Part shown: in pieces, positions 1 through 5,988 of the stretch
Position numbering within the stretch: position 1 is the stretch's first letter
How the letters are laid out: each line of letters begins with the position of its first letter
Assembly: GCA_009785875.1 (NCBI GenBank)
Contig: WQUF01000083.1
Coordinates: 1 to 7,350 of the forward strand
DNA from: Oscillospiraceae bacterium
GTDB lineage: Bacteria; Bacillota; Clostridia; Clostridiales; Clostridiaceae
Direction: 5' to 3'
Length of the DNA stretch: 7,350 nucleotides
Made by a program: the position numbers and the translations under genes
Notes under the pieces: generated by a model
Told to the model about the DNA's origin: nothing
Databases searched by the model: none
The model's input: only the letters and a program-made list of their open reading frames with translations

Positions 1-284
1 ATAACGTTTTATCAGTATATGCACATGAGTATTCTAGTTTTGCTATAAAGAATGATGGAACATTGTGGGGCTGGGGCAATAACTATTATTCTCAATTAGG
101 GGACGGAACGATGACAAATAGGCTTACTCCCTTCCAAATAACAGATAATGTGAAATTTGTTTCAGCTGGAGATGGTGCAACTTTTGTTATAAAAAATGAT
201 GATTCTTTATGTGGTTGGGGTAATAATTCAGATACTAAAATTCTTGATGAATTATTTCTGTCAAAACAAGGGACTGTTGCATAA
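1..284 (+). CDS. RCC1-repeat (beta-propeller) protein, C-terminal fragment
   Basis: The reading frame is open from the left edge (first full codon at base 3) to TAA at 282-284, so only the last ~93 residues of a longer protein are present. Two RCC1-type units are visible: FAIKNDGTLWGWGNN followed by SQLGDGT, and about 48 residues later FVIKNDDSLCGWGNN. This is the G-x-L-x-x-W-G-x-N signature of seven-bladed RCC1/BLIP-II-like propellers. The second unit is degenerate after GWGNN, as expected for a terminal blade that closes the propeller. In clostridia such proteins are often large and surface-exposed, but the N-terminus that would show a signal peptide lies outside the window. A TTG at base 63 is inside a repeat and is not a credible start. 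The stop codon sits inside the left arm of a long hairpin. The family call is firm; the specific function is unknown. Confidence 0.85.
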   Translation, partial: NVLSVYAHEYSSFAIKNDGTLWGWGNNYYSQLGDGTMTNRLTPFQITDNVKFVSAGDGATFVIKNDDSLCGWGNNSDTKILDELFLSKQGTVA

Positions 285-324
285 TGAATAAATATGTGCT
301 AAGCGCACATATTTATTCATTATG
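280..324. terminator. 20-bp perfect inverted repeat between convergent genes, probable bidirectional terminator
   Basis: Bases 280-299 are exactly complementary to bases 305-324, leaving a 5-nt loop (TAAGC). The stem has a GTGC/GCAC top and an AT-rich base. It lies between the stop of the RCC1 gene (inside the left arm) and the stop of the minus-strand barstar-lyase gene, three bases past the right arm. There is no continuous U-run after the stem on either strand, although the 3' arm itself is U-rich. Termination in both directions is the natural reading, inferred from position and symmetry. Confidence 0.65.
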
Positions 325-327
325 AAA

Positions 328-1800
328 TTATTTATTAATATTGTCGATGATATTTTGCACTGCATATCTAACTAAAGTAGTGCGTGTAGCTATATTTAAG
401 CGTATAAATCCTTTATACAAAGGACTAAACCATTCTCCATAATCTACACCGATGCCACATTTATCCTCTATGAATTCTTTTATATTTTCTCTATCAACAT
501 ATTCTCTTAAGTCGATCCACACTAAATATGTTCCTTCTAAAGGTGATACTACTATTTTTGGTAAAAATTCATTAAATGACTCCTTTACAAGCTTATAATT
601 ATCTTCTAAGACTAATAATAAATCGCTAAGCCATTCTTCACCATAATTGTAGGCTGCTTGGGTTGCTATTATACCCATTAAATTAACACTACTTGTGCTA
701 ATTGTTTTAATGTAGTCATCATACTCTTGCCGTATCTCAGGACTTTCAATTATCATGTTAGCTGTGTTTAAAGCTGCTAAATTAAATGTTTTGGACGCTG
801 ACGTAATAGTTATTATATTATCAGCATAATAGCCATCCTTTACAGTAGCAGCTGGTATGTGTTTATGTCCATTTAATATTATATCCTGGTGTATTTCATC
901 TGAGATTACGAGGACTCCATTATCTTTGCATATCTTGAGTATTTTATCTTGTTCTTCCATGCTCCACACCCTTCCAACAGGGTTATGAGGTGACGATTGT
1001 ATGAACATCTTCACTTTATTTTCTACTATAGATCTTTCAAATTCATCGAAATCAATTTTATAATAGCCGTTATCATTGATTAATTCACATGTTACGAGAT
1101 TTCTATTGGTGTTTTTAATAGCATTTTGAAAAGGATAGTATACAGGTAAAAGGATAATTATGCTATCATTAGGCCTAGTAAAAGCGTTTATAAACCAGTA
1201 TATTGCAGGAACAACCCCTGAAGCTAATCTGATCCATTCCTTTTTTATTTTATAGCTATGATGTATTTCTTCCCAATTTATAAATGCTTTATAGTAAGAT
1301 TCAGGCACTATGCTATATCCATATACATTGTGATTAATTCTCTCTTTTAACGCAATGCGAACAGCCTCTGGTGATTCAAAATCCATATCTGCGACCCACA
1401 TTGGGATCAAGTCTTCATTTCCAAAGGTCTCCTTTAAATTGTCCCATTTAACTGAATTTGTATCTATTCTATCTGTATAAAATATATCGCAAAAATCCTG
1501 GGATCTCGTCTTATCATCTTTTAATTCATTTTTAACTATTAATATAAAATCATCTAATTCTTTTTCTACTTGCTCAAATACAAAGAGCAGATCCTCCGCA
1601 TAATCTCCCAAGGCTTTTTTGCAGACGTTAAAATTTATAATGATGATTTTAAGAGGCATTTCAACATATCCCGTGAGCATATCCCAAAGGGCATCTAGAT
1701 TGTTCCCATAATACTCTGGGAGATCCAATTTGTTCTTCATCTCTTTATGAAGTTTTGCTTTTGTAGTCATGAGTTTTCCATCTAATATTACTTCTTTCAA
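328..1800 (-). CDS. Barstar-domain / MalY-PatB-type PLP-dependent C-S lyase fusion protein
   Basis: Residues 1-90 align end to end with barstar, the tight intracellular inhibitor of barnase. The motif LPEYYGNNLDALWDMLTG is nearly identical, with Y30, D36, W39, D40 and T43 matching barnase-contact residues Tyr29, Asp35, Trp38, Asp39 and Thr42. Barstar Trp44 is Y45 and Glu76 is Q77. After a ~12-residue charged linker, residues ~102-490 form a full-length MalY/PatB fold-type I PLP enzyme (cystathionine beta-lyase/aminotransferase). It has IPMWVADMDF near its start, SPHNPVGR (N273), ISDEIHQD (D301, pyridine nitrogen), SASKTFN (K337, Schiff-base lysine) and a C-terminal FIRLNIA (R467, carboxylate binding). 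The start is TTG, preceded by AGGGTGGG 8 nt upstream, and matches the barstar N-terminus. No ATG, GTG or TTG occurs in frame near the junction, so the lyase is made only as part of the fusion. The gene starts 18 nt after the stop of the barnase gene and is very likely co-transcribed with it. Expected activities are RNase inhibition and cysteine/cystathionine C-S cleavage, neither shown here. Confidence 0.92.
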   Translation of the reverse strand: MKEVILDGKLMTTKAKLHKEMKNKLDLPEYYGNNLDALWDMLTGYVEMPLKIIIINFNVCKKALGDYAEDLLFVFEQVEKELDDFILIVKNELKDDKTRSQDFCDIFYTDRIDTNSVKWDNLKETFGNEDLIPMWVADMDFESPEAVRIALKERINHNVYGYSIVPESYYKAFINWEEIHHSYKIKKEWIRLASGVVPAIYWFINAFTRPNDSIIILLPVYYPFQNAIKNTNRNLVTCELINDNGYYKIDFDEFERSIVENKVKMFIQSSPHNPVGRVWSMEEQDKILKICKDNGVLVISDEIHQDIILNGHKHIPAATVKDGYYADNIITITSASKTFNLAALNTANMIIESPEIRQEYDDYIKTISTSSVNLMGIIATQAAYNYGEEWLSDLLLVLEDNYKLVKESFNEFLPKIVVSPLEGTYLVWIDLREYVDRENIKEFIEDKCGIGVDYGEWFSPLYKGFIRLNIATRTTLVRYAVQNIIDNINK

Positions 1801-1818
1801 AATTATATCCCACCCTAT

Positions 1819-2289
1819 TCAATTAATTTCCGTAAATGTCTGATAATGATCCACCGTTTTAAATATGAGCCCATCGTTTGAAAATATCAACCTATCCGCC
1901 CCTCTAAAGCCTGACACATAATTTATATCGCATTCATAATAAATCCTTCCAGATTTTTTAGGCAATAGTCCTTCATTATTGTTAAATACATCCCCTCCTA
2001 TGCTCTTCCCTGGTGCTACTTCTGCCAAATTCCCTTTATTTGCATCCCATCCTAGGGCTCTCGCTTCTGATTTTGTTATAAAATTATCTGGCAGTTTACC
2101 GTTCTCTTTTATATAATATGCAACTTCATTAAAACTAGTCAATGGCTTTTGCTCATTTAGTTCTGTATCTGATACACTTTGACTATCATCTATATACTTA
2201 TAACCAAAACTGCATGAATAAAAATTTACGCAAAAGAAAAAAGCAAGTATTAAAACTATAATTTTAATAAAACCAAAGTTTCTTTTCAT
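1819..2289 (-). CDS. Secreted barnase-family ribonuclease
   Basis: This is a guanyl-preferring RNase of the barnase/binase family (N1/T1 superfamily). Counting from the ATG at 2289 the protein has 156 residues, like the barnase precursor. Residues ~50-156 align without gaps to mature barnase: LPDNFITKSEARALGW, NLAEVAPGKSIGGD, DINYVSGFRGADR and the C-terminal KTVDHYQTFT. The catalytic residues are present: E119 (barnase Glu73), R133 (Arg87) and H148 (His102), plus K73 (Lys27) and R129 (Arg83). Barnase Arg59 is replaced by N105. The N-terminus has a basic start (MKRNFGFIK) and a hydrophobic core to about residue 24, which is an export signal. FYSC at 23-26 is a poor lipobox, so tethering is possible but unproven. 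The ATG at 2289 is chosen over an in-frame TTG at 2322 because GAGGGTG lies just upstream of it. The inhibitor gene follows 18 nt downstream. Substrate in nature (competitor RNA, scavenging) is unknown. Confidence 0.93.
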   Translation of the reverse strand: MKRNFGFIKIIVLILAFFFCVNFYSCSFGYKYIDDSQSVSDTELNEQKPLTSFNEVAYYIKENGKLPDNFITKSEARALGWDANKGNLAEVAPGKSIGGDVFNNNEGLLPKKSGRIYYECDINYVSGFRGADRLIFSNDGLIFKTVDHYQTFTEIN

Positions 2290-2292
2290 ATT

Positions 2293-2299
2293 CACCCTC
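2293..2299 (-). promoter_or_regulatory. Ribosome binding site deciding the barnase start
   Basis: GAGGGTG lies 3 nt before the ATG at 2289 and resembles the GGAGGTG consensus. The alternative TTG at 2322 has no purine-rich site upstream and would add 11 residues in front of the basic start of the signal peptide. Confidence 0.7.
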
Positions 2300-2328
2300 G
2301 TTAATCTATAAAATAATATCAATTTTTA

Positions 2329-2357
2329 TTACCATTAATATTATTTTATCATATAAT
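2329..2357 (+). promoter_or_regulatory. Sigma-A-type promoter for the radical SAM gene
   Basis: TTACCA (2329-2334) and a perfect TATAAT (2352-2357) are separated by exactly 17 bp. Transcription would start near 2364, giving a short leader that carries the AGGTG ribosome binding site (2367-2371) five bases before the ATG. The same 87-bp divergent region must also hold the promoter of the barnase-barstar unit, where I see only weak AT-rich candidates. Confidence 0.65.
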
Positions 2358-2376
2358 ATTAATAGTAGGTGATTTT

Positions 2377-3285
2377 ATGGATTTAAAATGTTGTAATATT
2401 TGTCCAAGAGAATGTGGTAAAAATAGGGAAGATGGTGAATTAGGTTATTGCAAGTCATCTTCAAATATCAAAGTAGCAAAAGCAATGATCCATCATTTTG
2501 AAGAGCCATTTATTTCTGGAGAGCCGGAGGATTCTCGAGGTTCAGGCACTGTGTTTTTTTCAAACTGTCCTCTCAAATGCGTTTATTGTCAGAATTATAA
2601 TATCAGCCACGAAGGATTCGGAAAAGAAATATCGGAGGCTCGTCTTGCTGAAATATTTTTAACACTTCAATATAAGGGAGCATATAATATCAATCTAGTG
2701 ACTCCAACTCATTATGCAAAAGAGATAATAGAATCTATTAAACTTGCAAGATCGAAAGGTTTAAGCATACCCATAGTATATAATACCAGTGGTTACGAAA
2801 AGCCAAGCACTATCAAAGAACTAAATGGATATATAGACATATATTTAACCGATATTAAATATTTTAACGATAAGTATTCCATTTTATATTCAAATGCTAA
2901 GGATTATTTTAAATACGCATCCGACTCTTTAAAAGAGATGTTCTCGCAGATAGGAAAGTTTTCTTTTGATGAAAATGAAATGATGAAAAAAGGCGTAGTA
3001 GTAAGGCACCTCATGCTTCCAGGTCTTCTTTTCGATTCTAAAAAAATATTAGACTATGTGTATTCCAATTTTAAAGACGATGTTTACATAAGTTTGATGA
3101 ACCAATACGTACCTATGTACAAAGCTTGTAATTATCCTAATATTAATAAGACTTTAAATGAGGATCATTATAATTCGTTAATAGATTATGCTTTAAATTT
3201 AGGAATTAAAAATGCATTAATACAAGAAAAAGGTTCTTCTGATAAATGCTTCATCCCTGATTTTGATTTAAGCGGTGTGATATAA
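2377..3285 (+). CDS. COG1313 (PflX-like) radical SAM protein, annotated in this family as putative pyruvate-formate-lyase-activating enzyme
   Basis: The core signature CPLKCVYC (C64, C68, C71) is the CxxxCxxC motif that binds the 4Fe-4S cluster for reductive cleavage of S-adenosylmethionine. The N-terminus has a second cysteine set, CNICPRECG with a later C25 (C6, C9, C13, C25), typical of COG1313 and likely to bind metal. Other family blocks are present in order: NLVTPTHY (~106-113), YNTSGYE (~135-141), DIYLTDIKYF (~154-163), VVVRHLMLPG (~207-216) and LMNQYVPMY (~240-248). The 302-residue length is normal. The label as activating enzyme rests on similarity to PflA. No glycyl-radical enzyme is nearby, and the real substrate is not known to me. 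The ATG is supported by AGGTG five bases upstream and by the promoter in front of it. The gene is monocistronic and faces the nagB run at a shared hairpin. Confidence 0.88.
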   Translation: MDLKCCNICPRECGKNREDGELGYCKSSSNIKVAKAMIHHFEEPFISGEPEDSRGSGTVFFSNCPLKCVYCQNYNISHEGFGKEISEARLAEIFLTLQYKGAYNINLVTPTHYAKEIIESIKLARSKGLSIPIVYNTSGYEKPSTIKELNGYIDIYLTDIKYFNDKYSILYSNAKDYFKYASDSLKEMFSQIGKFSFDENEMMKKGVVVRHLMLPGLLFDSKKILDYVYSNFKDDVYISLMNQYVPMYKACNYPNINKTLNEDHYNSLIDYALNLGIKNALIQEKGSSDKCFIPDFDLSGVI

Positions 3286-3287
3286 AA

Positions 3288-3315
3288 AAGACCATAGGAC
3301 TAAGCCTTTGGTCTT
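3288..3315 (-). terminator. Rho-independent terminator after nagB, probably bidirectional
   Basis: Stem AAGACCA/TGGTCTT (3288-3294 with 3309-3315) continues past one T-T mismatch into AGG/CCT around a 6-nt loop. Read on the minus strand, the stem runs straight into six U residues (complement of 3284-3289) and lies just past the nagB stop. This is a classic intrinsic terminator for the 5988-3325 run. On the plus strand it follows the radical SAM stop by two bases but has only an interrupted U tract (TTATTATTATT), so it is weaker in that direction. Confidence 0.8.
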
Positions 3316-3324
3316 ATTATTATT

Positions 3325-4062
3325 CTATCTCTTTACGTGTTTAGCAGCTTCTTCATCGATGATGATGGTTACATCGCTGTGCAATCTCACAAAAGTAGAA
3401 GGATTCTTCGTCGTTACACAATTTTTATTCAATAATTCTCCTATTACCTTCGCTTTATTTTTTCCACTAGCTAAGAGCAATATCTTCTTTGATTTTAAAA
3501 TGCTTGCCATCCCCATAGATATAGCATGTTTAGGCACATCGTGTATGGACTTAAAGAATCTGGAATTATCTTTAATGGTCTCTTCTCTGAGTTTAACCAC
3601 AGATGTAAAGAGGTTTAATTCATCGTCTGGCTCGTTAAAACCAACGTGTCCATTTCCACCTATGCCCAGCACTTGAATATCTGCTCCGCCTAAAGAATCG
3701 ATTAAATTCTCATAATCCTTTGCTTCTTTTTCCATATCAGGTGCATTTCCATTTGGAACGTGAGTATTTTTCTTATCGATGTTGACTTTATCGAACAGAT
3801 TATAATTCATAAAATATCTATAGCTCTGATCGTGATCTTCTGGAAGACCTACATACTCATCTAAGTTGACGGATTTAACTTGACTAAAGTCTAATTCGCC
3901 TTTTTTATATTTTTCAGCTAATTTTTCATACATGCCCACAGGTGTACTTCCAGTTGCGAGACCCAGGATAGCATCTTTTTTAGATGTTAAAACCTTTGAA
4001 ATCTCTTCTGCAGCCTTTTCACTCATCTCATCATAGTCTTTTACAAAAATTACATTCATCAT
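3325..4062 (-). CDS. nagB: Glucosamine-6-phosphate deaminase
   Basis: The enzyme converts glucosamine 6-phosphate and water to fructose 6-phosphate and ammonia in the cytosol. This feeds amino sugars from cell-wall or chitin breakdown into glycolysis. Visible motifs are LATGSTP (phosphate loop, ~35-41), VNLDEYVGL with D68 (Escherichia coli Asp72), and GIGGNGHVGFNEP with H139 and E144 (E. coli His143, Glu148). E. coli Asp141 is N137 here, as I recall for Gram-positive NagB. At 245 residues it is the short form without the C-terminal allosteric extension of the enterobacterial enzyme. Two adjacent ATGs (4062, 4059) are possible. The first is chosen because it lies 8 nt from the weak AAAGGGA site. 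It starts 15 nt after the maf stop, so it is probably the last gene of that operon. No nagA or regulator is visible next to it. Confidence 0.93.
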   Translation of the reverse strand: MMNVIFVKDYDEMSEKAAEEISKVLTSKKDAILGLATGSTPVGMYEKLAEKYKKGELDFSQVKSVNLDEYVGLPEDHDQSYRYFMNYNLFDKVNIDKKNTHVPNGNAPDMEKEAKDYENLIDSLGGADIQVLGIGGNGHVGFNEPDDELNLFTSVVKLREETIKDNSRFFKSIHDVPKHAISMGMASILKSKKILLLASGKNKAKVIGELLNKNCVTTKNPSTFVRLHSDVTIIIDEEAAKHVKR

Positions 4063-4077
4063 TTTAATTTCCCTTTC

Positions 4078-4659
4078 TTAATTAAAAATTTTATTTTCTT
4101 TCAATTTTTTATAAATTTCATTTATTGGAAAACCCATTACATTGTAGTAGCATCCTTCAATTTTGGTTATAAATTTAGATCCATAACCTTGTATTGCATA
4201 GGCTCCTGCTTTATCTTTATATTCGGATAACTTGAGATACTCTTCAATATCACCTGAAGACATAGAATCAAAATAAACGTCAGTCCTTACGTAAAACTTA
4301 AGATGCTCTTTATTTGGCAATATAATACAAACTCCAGTATAAACTTCGTGGCGCGCACCTTGTAATTTACTTAACATTTTAAAAGCATCCATAATGGACC
4401 TAGGTTTACCGAAAATCACATCATCAATAACCACTACAGTATCACAAGATATGAGCACAAACTCATCGCTTAAATTAAGCCTTTTGAAAGCTTCATTAGC
4501 TTTTTCTTCTGCAAGTCTTATAACATATTCAAAAGGAGCCATATCACCTCTTTTTAAGTTTCTTTCCTTGAATAAAGATGGAAAAACTTCAAATTCATCG
4601 AATAAGTATTTCATAAGTTCTTGTCTTCTTGGAGATTTTGATGCTAAAATTACTTTCAT
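4078..4659 (-). CDS. maf: Maf-family nucleoside triphosphate pyrophosphatase (dTTP/UTP type)
   Basis: Maf proteins hydrolyse non-canonical or excess nucleoside triphosphates to the monophosphate and pyrophosphate. In Firmicutes they have also been linked to septum formation. The N-terminal signature ILASKSPRRQEL (4-15), LISCDTVVV with D73, the GKP at 84-86, and the block DKAGAYAIQGYG (149-160) followed by IEGCYYNVMGFPI are all intact. The AYAIQG form is typical of the dTTP/UTP-preferring branch. Length is 193 residues from the ATG at 4659, which matches the usual MKVILAS start. A GTG nine bases upstream (4668) would add three residues and cannot be excluded, since neither start has a strong ribosome binding site (best is GTGG, 5 nt before the ATG). 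It follows the SPOR-like gene by 17 nt and precedes nagB by 15 nt, suggesting one transcript. Confidence 0.93.
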   Translation of the reverse strand: MKVILASKSPRRQELMKYLFDEFEVFPSLFKERNLKRGDMAPFEYVIRLAEEKANEAFKRLNLSDEFVLISCDTVVVIDDVIFGKPRSIMDAFKMLSKLQGARHEVYTGVCIILPNKEHLKFYVRTDVYFDSMSSGDIEEYLKLSEYKDKAGAYAIQGYGSKFITKIEGCYYNVMGFPINEIYKKLKENKIFN

Positions 4660-4676
4660 ATCTACCACTTTCTAAT

Positions 4677-5399
4677 CTATTCTATAATAGTCTGAATTAT
4701 TCCTATGCAATCTTCTAAGATCATACTGTCTTTTAAATTTGCTATTTGTTCTCGAGCATTTTTGATCTGATCGTAATATTTTTCACCCTCCTCTTCTTTT
4801 GGAAGAGATAAAGCCCAATTCTTAAGACGCTCTGTTTTACATGCCTTTATATTATTCCCAGTTAGTACAGTAAAAATATCCTTCATAGATGAAAAAATTG
4901 AATCCATCAATTTATCATTTGTACTTAAATCTGAAAAATCAACTTCAATGGTTGAAAATTTATTATTATCTATAGATGTCTTATAATTATTATATTCATC
5001 TTGAAGCATTATTTTCATTAAAAAAAACACTTTATTGTTATATTTTATTTTTATCGAAGGAACGGACTCAATTATCTTCTCTGAGGTCGAGTCTACATTC
5101 TCTTCGTAAAATCCAATTAAATAATACGATACTACGCTTGCTACATTTGAACTTACAGGAGCGGCACCTGTTGTACTATTGCTTAAGCTTTCGCTCTTCG
5201 TCACATTTTCATTGCTTAAAGAAGTAGAATTAATATTTACAGAATTTGCTTTACTAAAAATTCTTGCGATCTTAATAGGCAACCCTTTAGAAAAAGAATT
5301 AATAACAAAGTATAAAATAAAGAGTATAATTAAAGGTATAATAAGCAATAAATAATTTTGCTTTTTTCTTTTATTGATTATATATTTATTGTAATTCAT
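4677..5399 (-). CDS. Membrane-anchored protein with putative SPOR-like domain
   Basis: The 240-residue protein has a basic N-terminus (NKRKKQ, ~9-14), one membrane segment (~16-35, YLLLIIPLIILFILYFVINS), and a Ser/Thr/Asn-rich linker (~51-88). An extracytoplasmic region follows. Residues ~91-148 (SYYLIGFYEEN..., then NNKVFFLMKIMLQDEYNN) have the alternating pattern of a SPOR peptidoglycan-binding domain: two strand-helix units beginning with an aromatic YYL/VFFL strand. Residues ~158-238 look helical. The inside-out topology would place the SPOR-like part at the cell wall, fitting a cell-wall or division role next to Maf. I recall SPOR-domain proteins beside maf in other clostridia, but the match here is weak and the call is tentative. 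The ATG at 5399 is preferred over one at 5474 because GGAGG sits five bases before it, whereas the longer form would overlap the GNAT gene. Confidence 0.7.
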   Translation of the reverse strand: MNYNKYIINKRKKQNYLLLIIPLIILFILYFVINSFSKGLPIKIARIFSKANSVNINSTSLSNENVTKSESLSNSTTGAAPVSSNVASVVSYYLIGFYEENVDSTSEKIIESVPSIKIKYNNKVFFLMKIMLQDEYNNYKTSIDNNKFSTIEVDFSDLSTNDKLMDSIFSSMKDIFTVLTGNNIKACKTERLKNWALSLPKEEEGEKYYDQIKNAREQIANLKDSMILEDCIGIIQTIIE

Positions 5400-5404
5400 A
5401 GCAT

Positions 5405-5409
5405 CCTCC
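5405..5409 (-). promoter_or_regulatory. Strong ribosome binding site deciding the start of the SPOR-like gene
   Basis: Perfect GGAGG, five bases upstream of the ATG at 5399. It lies in the 52-bp gap after the GNAT stop codon and rules in favour of the 240-residue form over a 265-residue form that would begin inside the GNAT gene. Confidence 0.85.
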
Positions 5410-5451
5410 AAAATATCATTAAAATTAATAATATTATATTGGATGATTATG

Positions 5452-5988
5452 TTAATTATACTTGTGAATTGCAATATTTAATTTTTTATTTAGTATGATC
5501 ATAGGAAGCTTTTCGTCATAATAATCATAAAAATTATTTACTATCCTGTTTATGCTAAATCCTAAATTATGCCAAAACATGAATTCCTCGTATTCAGTAA
5601 GGGTTATGCTCACAGAAATGTGGTCTATCATATATTCACTGTGCAATATTTTTTCAACTTCACTATATACACATTTCCCAATGCCTCTTTTTCTATAATC
5701 CTTCTCAATATAAAACATGGAAATCCATACACTGGAATTATCAAAATTTATCCTCCCTTTAATAATCCCAATTATCTCATTCTCATACTGTATTTTTAAA
5801 AAAAAATCATCATCGCTTATATAATTCTCTATGAATCTAAGTCTTAACTTGTTTATAGAGATAGATTTTCTTTCTACTACATTTGAATTTGATAGGTCTC
5901 TATTTAGCATAATAGAAATATTTCCCATATCTTCAGCTTGAGCAGACCTTACAAATATAGGATAAAAACTAAAACTTAAGTTCAACAT
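5452..5988 (-). CDS. GNAT-family N-acetyltransferase
   Basis: The acetyl-CoA-binding motif A is clear: a beta strand (WISMFYIEKDY, ~88-98) followed by the pyrophosphate loop RKRGIG (99-104) and helix KCVYSEVEKIL. The later FWHNLGFS (~138-145) is the usual family element before the last strand. At 178 residues it is a single-domain enzyme. The first ~12 residues precede the usual VRSAQAED start of a GNAT domain. The ATG at 5988 is supported by AGGAGGG at 5996-6002, so this slightly longer N-terminus is probably real. The acceptor (small molecule, peptide or protein N-terminus) cannot be read from the sequence. It is the first gene of the minus-strand run leading to maf and nagB, with a 52-bp gap to the next gene. 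It is divergent from the kinase-like gene across an AT-rich spacer of about 150 bp in which I cannot pick out a convincing promoter. Confidence 0.88.
   Translation of the reverse strand: MLNLSFSFYPIFVRSAQAEDMGNISIMLNRDLSNSNVVERKSISINKLRLRFIENYISDDDFFLKIQYENEIIGIIKGRINFDNSSVWISMFYIEKDYRKRGIGKCVYSEVEKILHSEYMIDHISVSITLTEYEEFMFWHNLGFSINRIVNNFYDYYDEKLPMIILNKKLNIAIHKYN

Noticed and set aside
1495..1535. The barstar-lyase fusion could be an artefact of a frameshift joining two genes.
   Set aside because: Both domains are read in the same frame with complete boundaries and a plausible charged linker. Neither is truncated, and there is no leftover ribosome site or start codon in the junction. A simple missed stop by sequencing error cannot be fully excluded, but nothing in the sequence suggests it.
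3625..3670. E. coli NagB Asp141 is replaced by Asn (N137) in the active-site motif.
   Set aside because: The GNGH form is, as I recall, usual in Gram-positive NagB enzymes, so this is a family difference rather than a damaged active site.
3308..3676. Open frame on the plus strand opposite nagB.
   Set aside because: It lies antisense to a clear nagB gene and overlaps its terminator. The product is low-complexity and hydrophobic with no ribosome site or family motif.
4394..4675. Open frame on the plus strand opposite maf.
   Set aside because: Shadow of the maf reading frame; Ser/Leu-rich translation without motifs.
4976..5227. Open frame on the plus strand opposite the SPOR-like gene.
   Set aside because: Antisense to a gene with a strong ribosome site; its composition is that of a reversed AT-rich coding strand.
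5569..5799. Open frame on the plus strand opposite the GNAT gene.
   Set aside because: Antisense to the acetyl-CoA-binding region of a convincing GNAT gene, with no ribosome site of its own.
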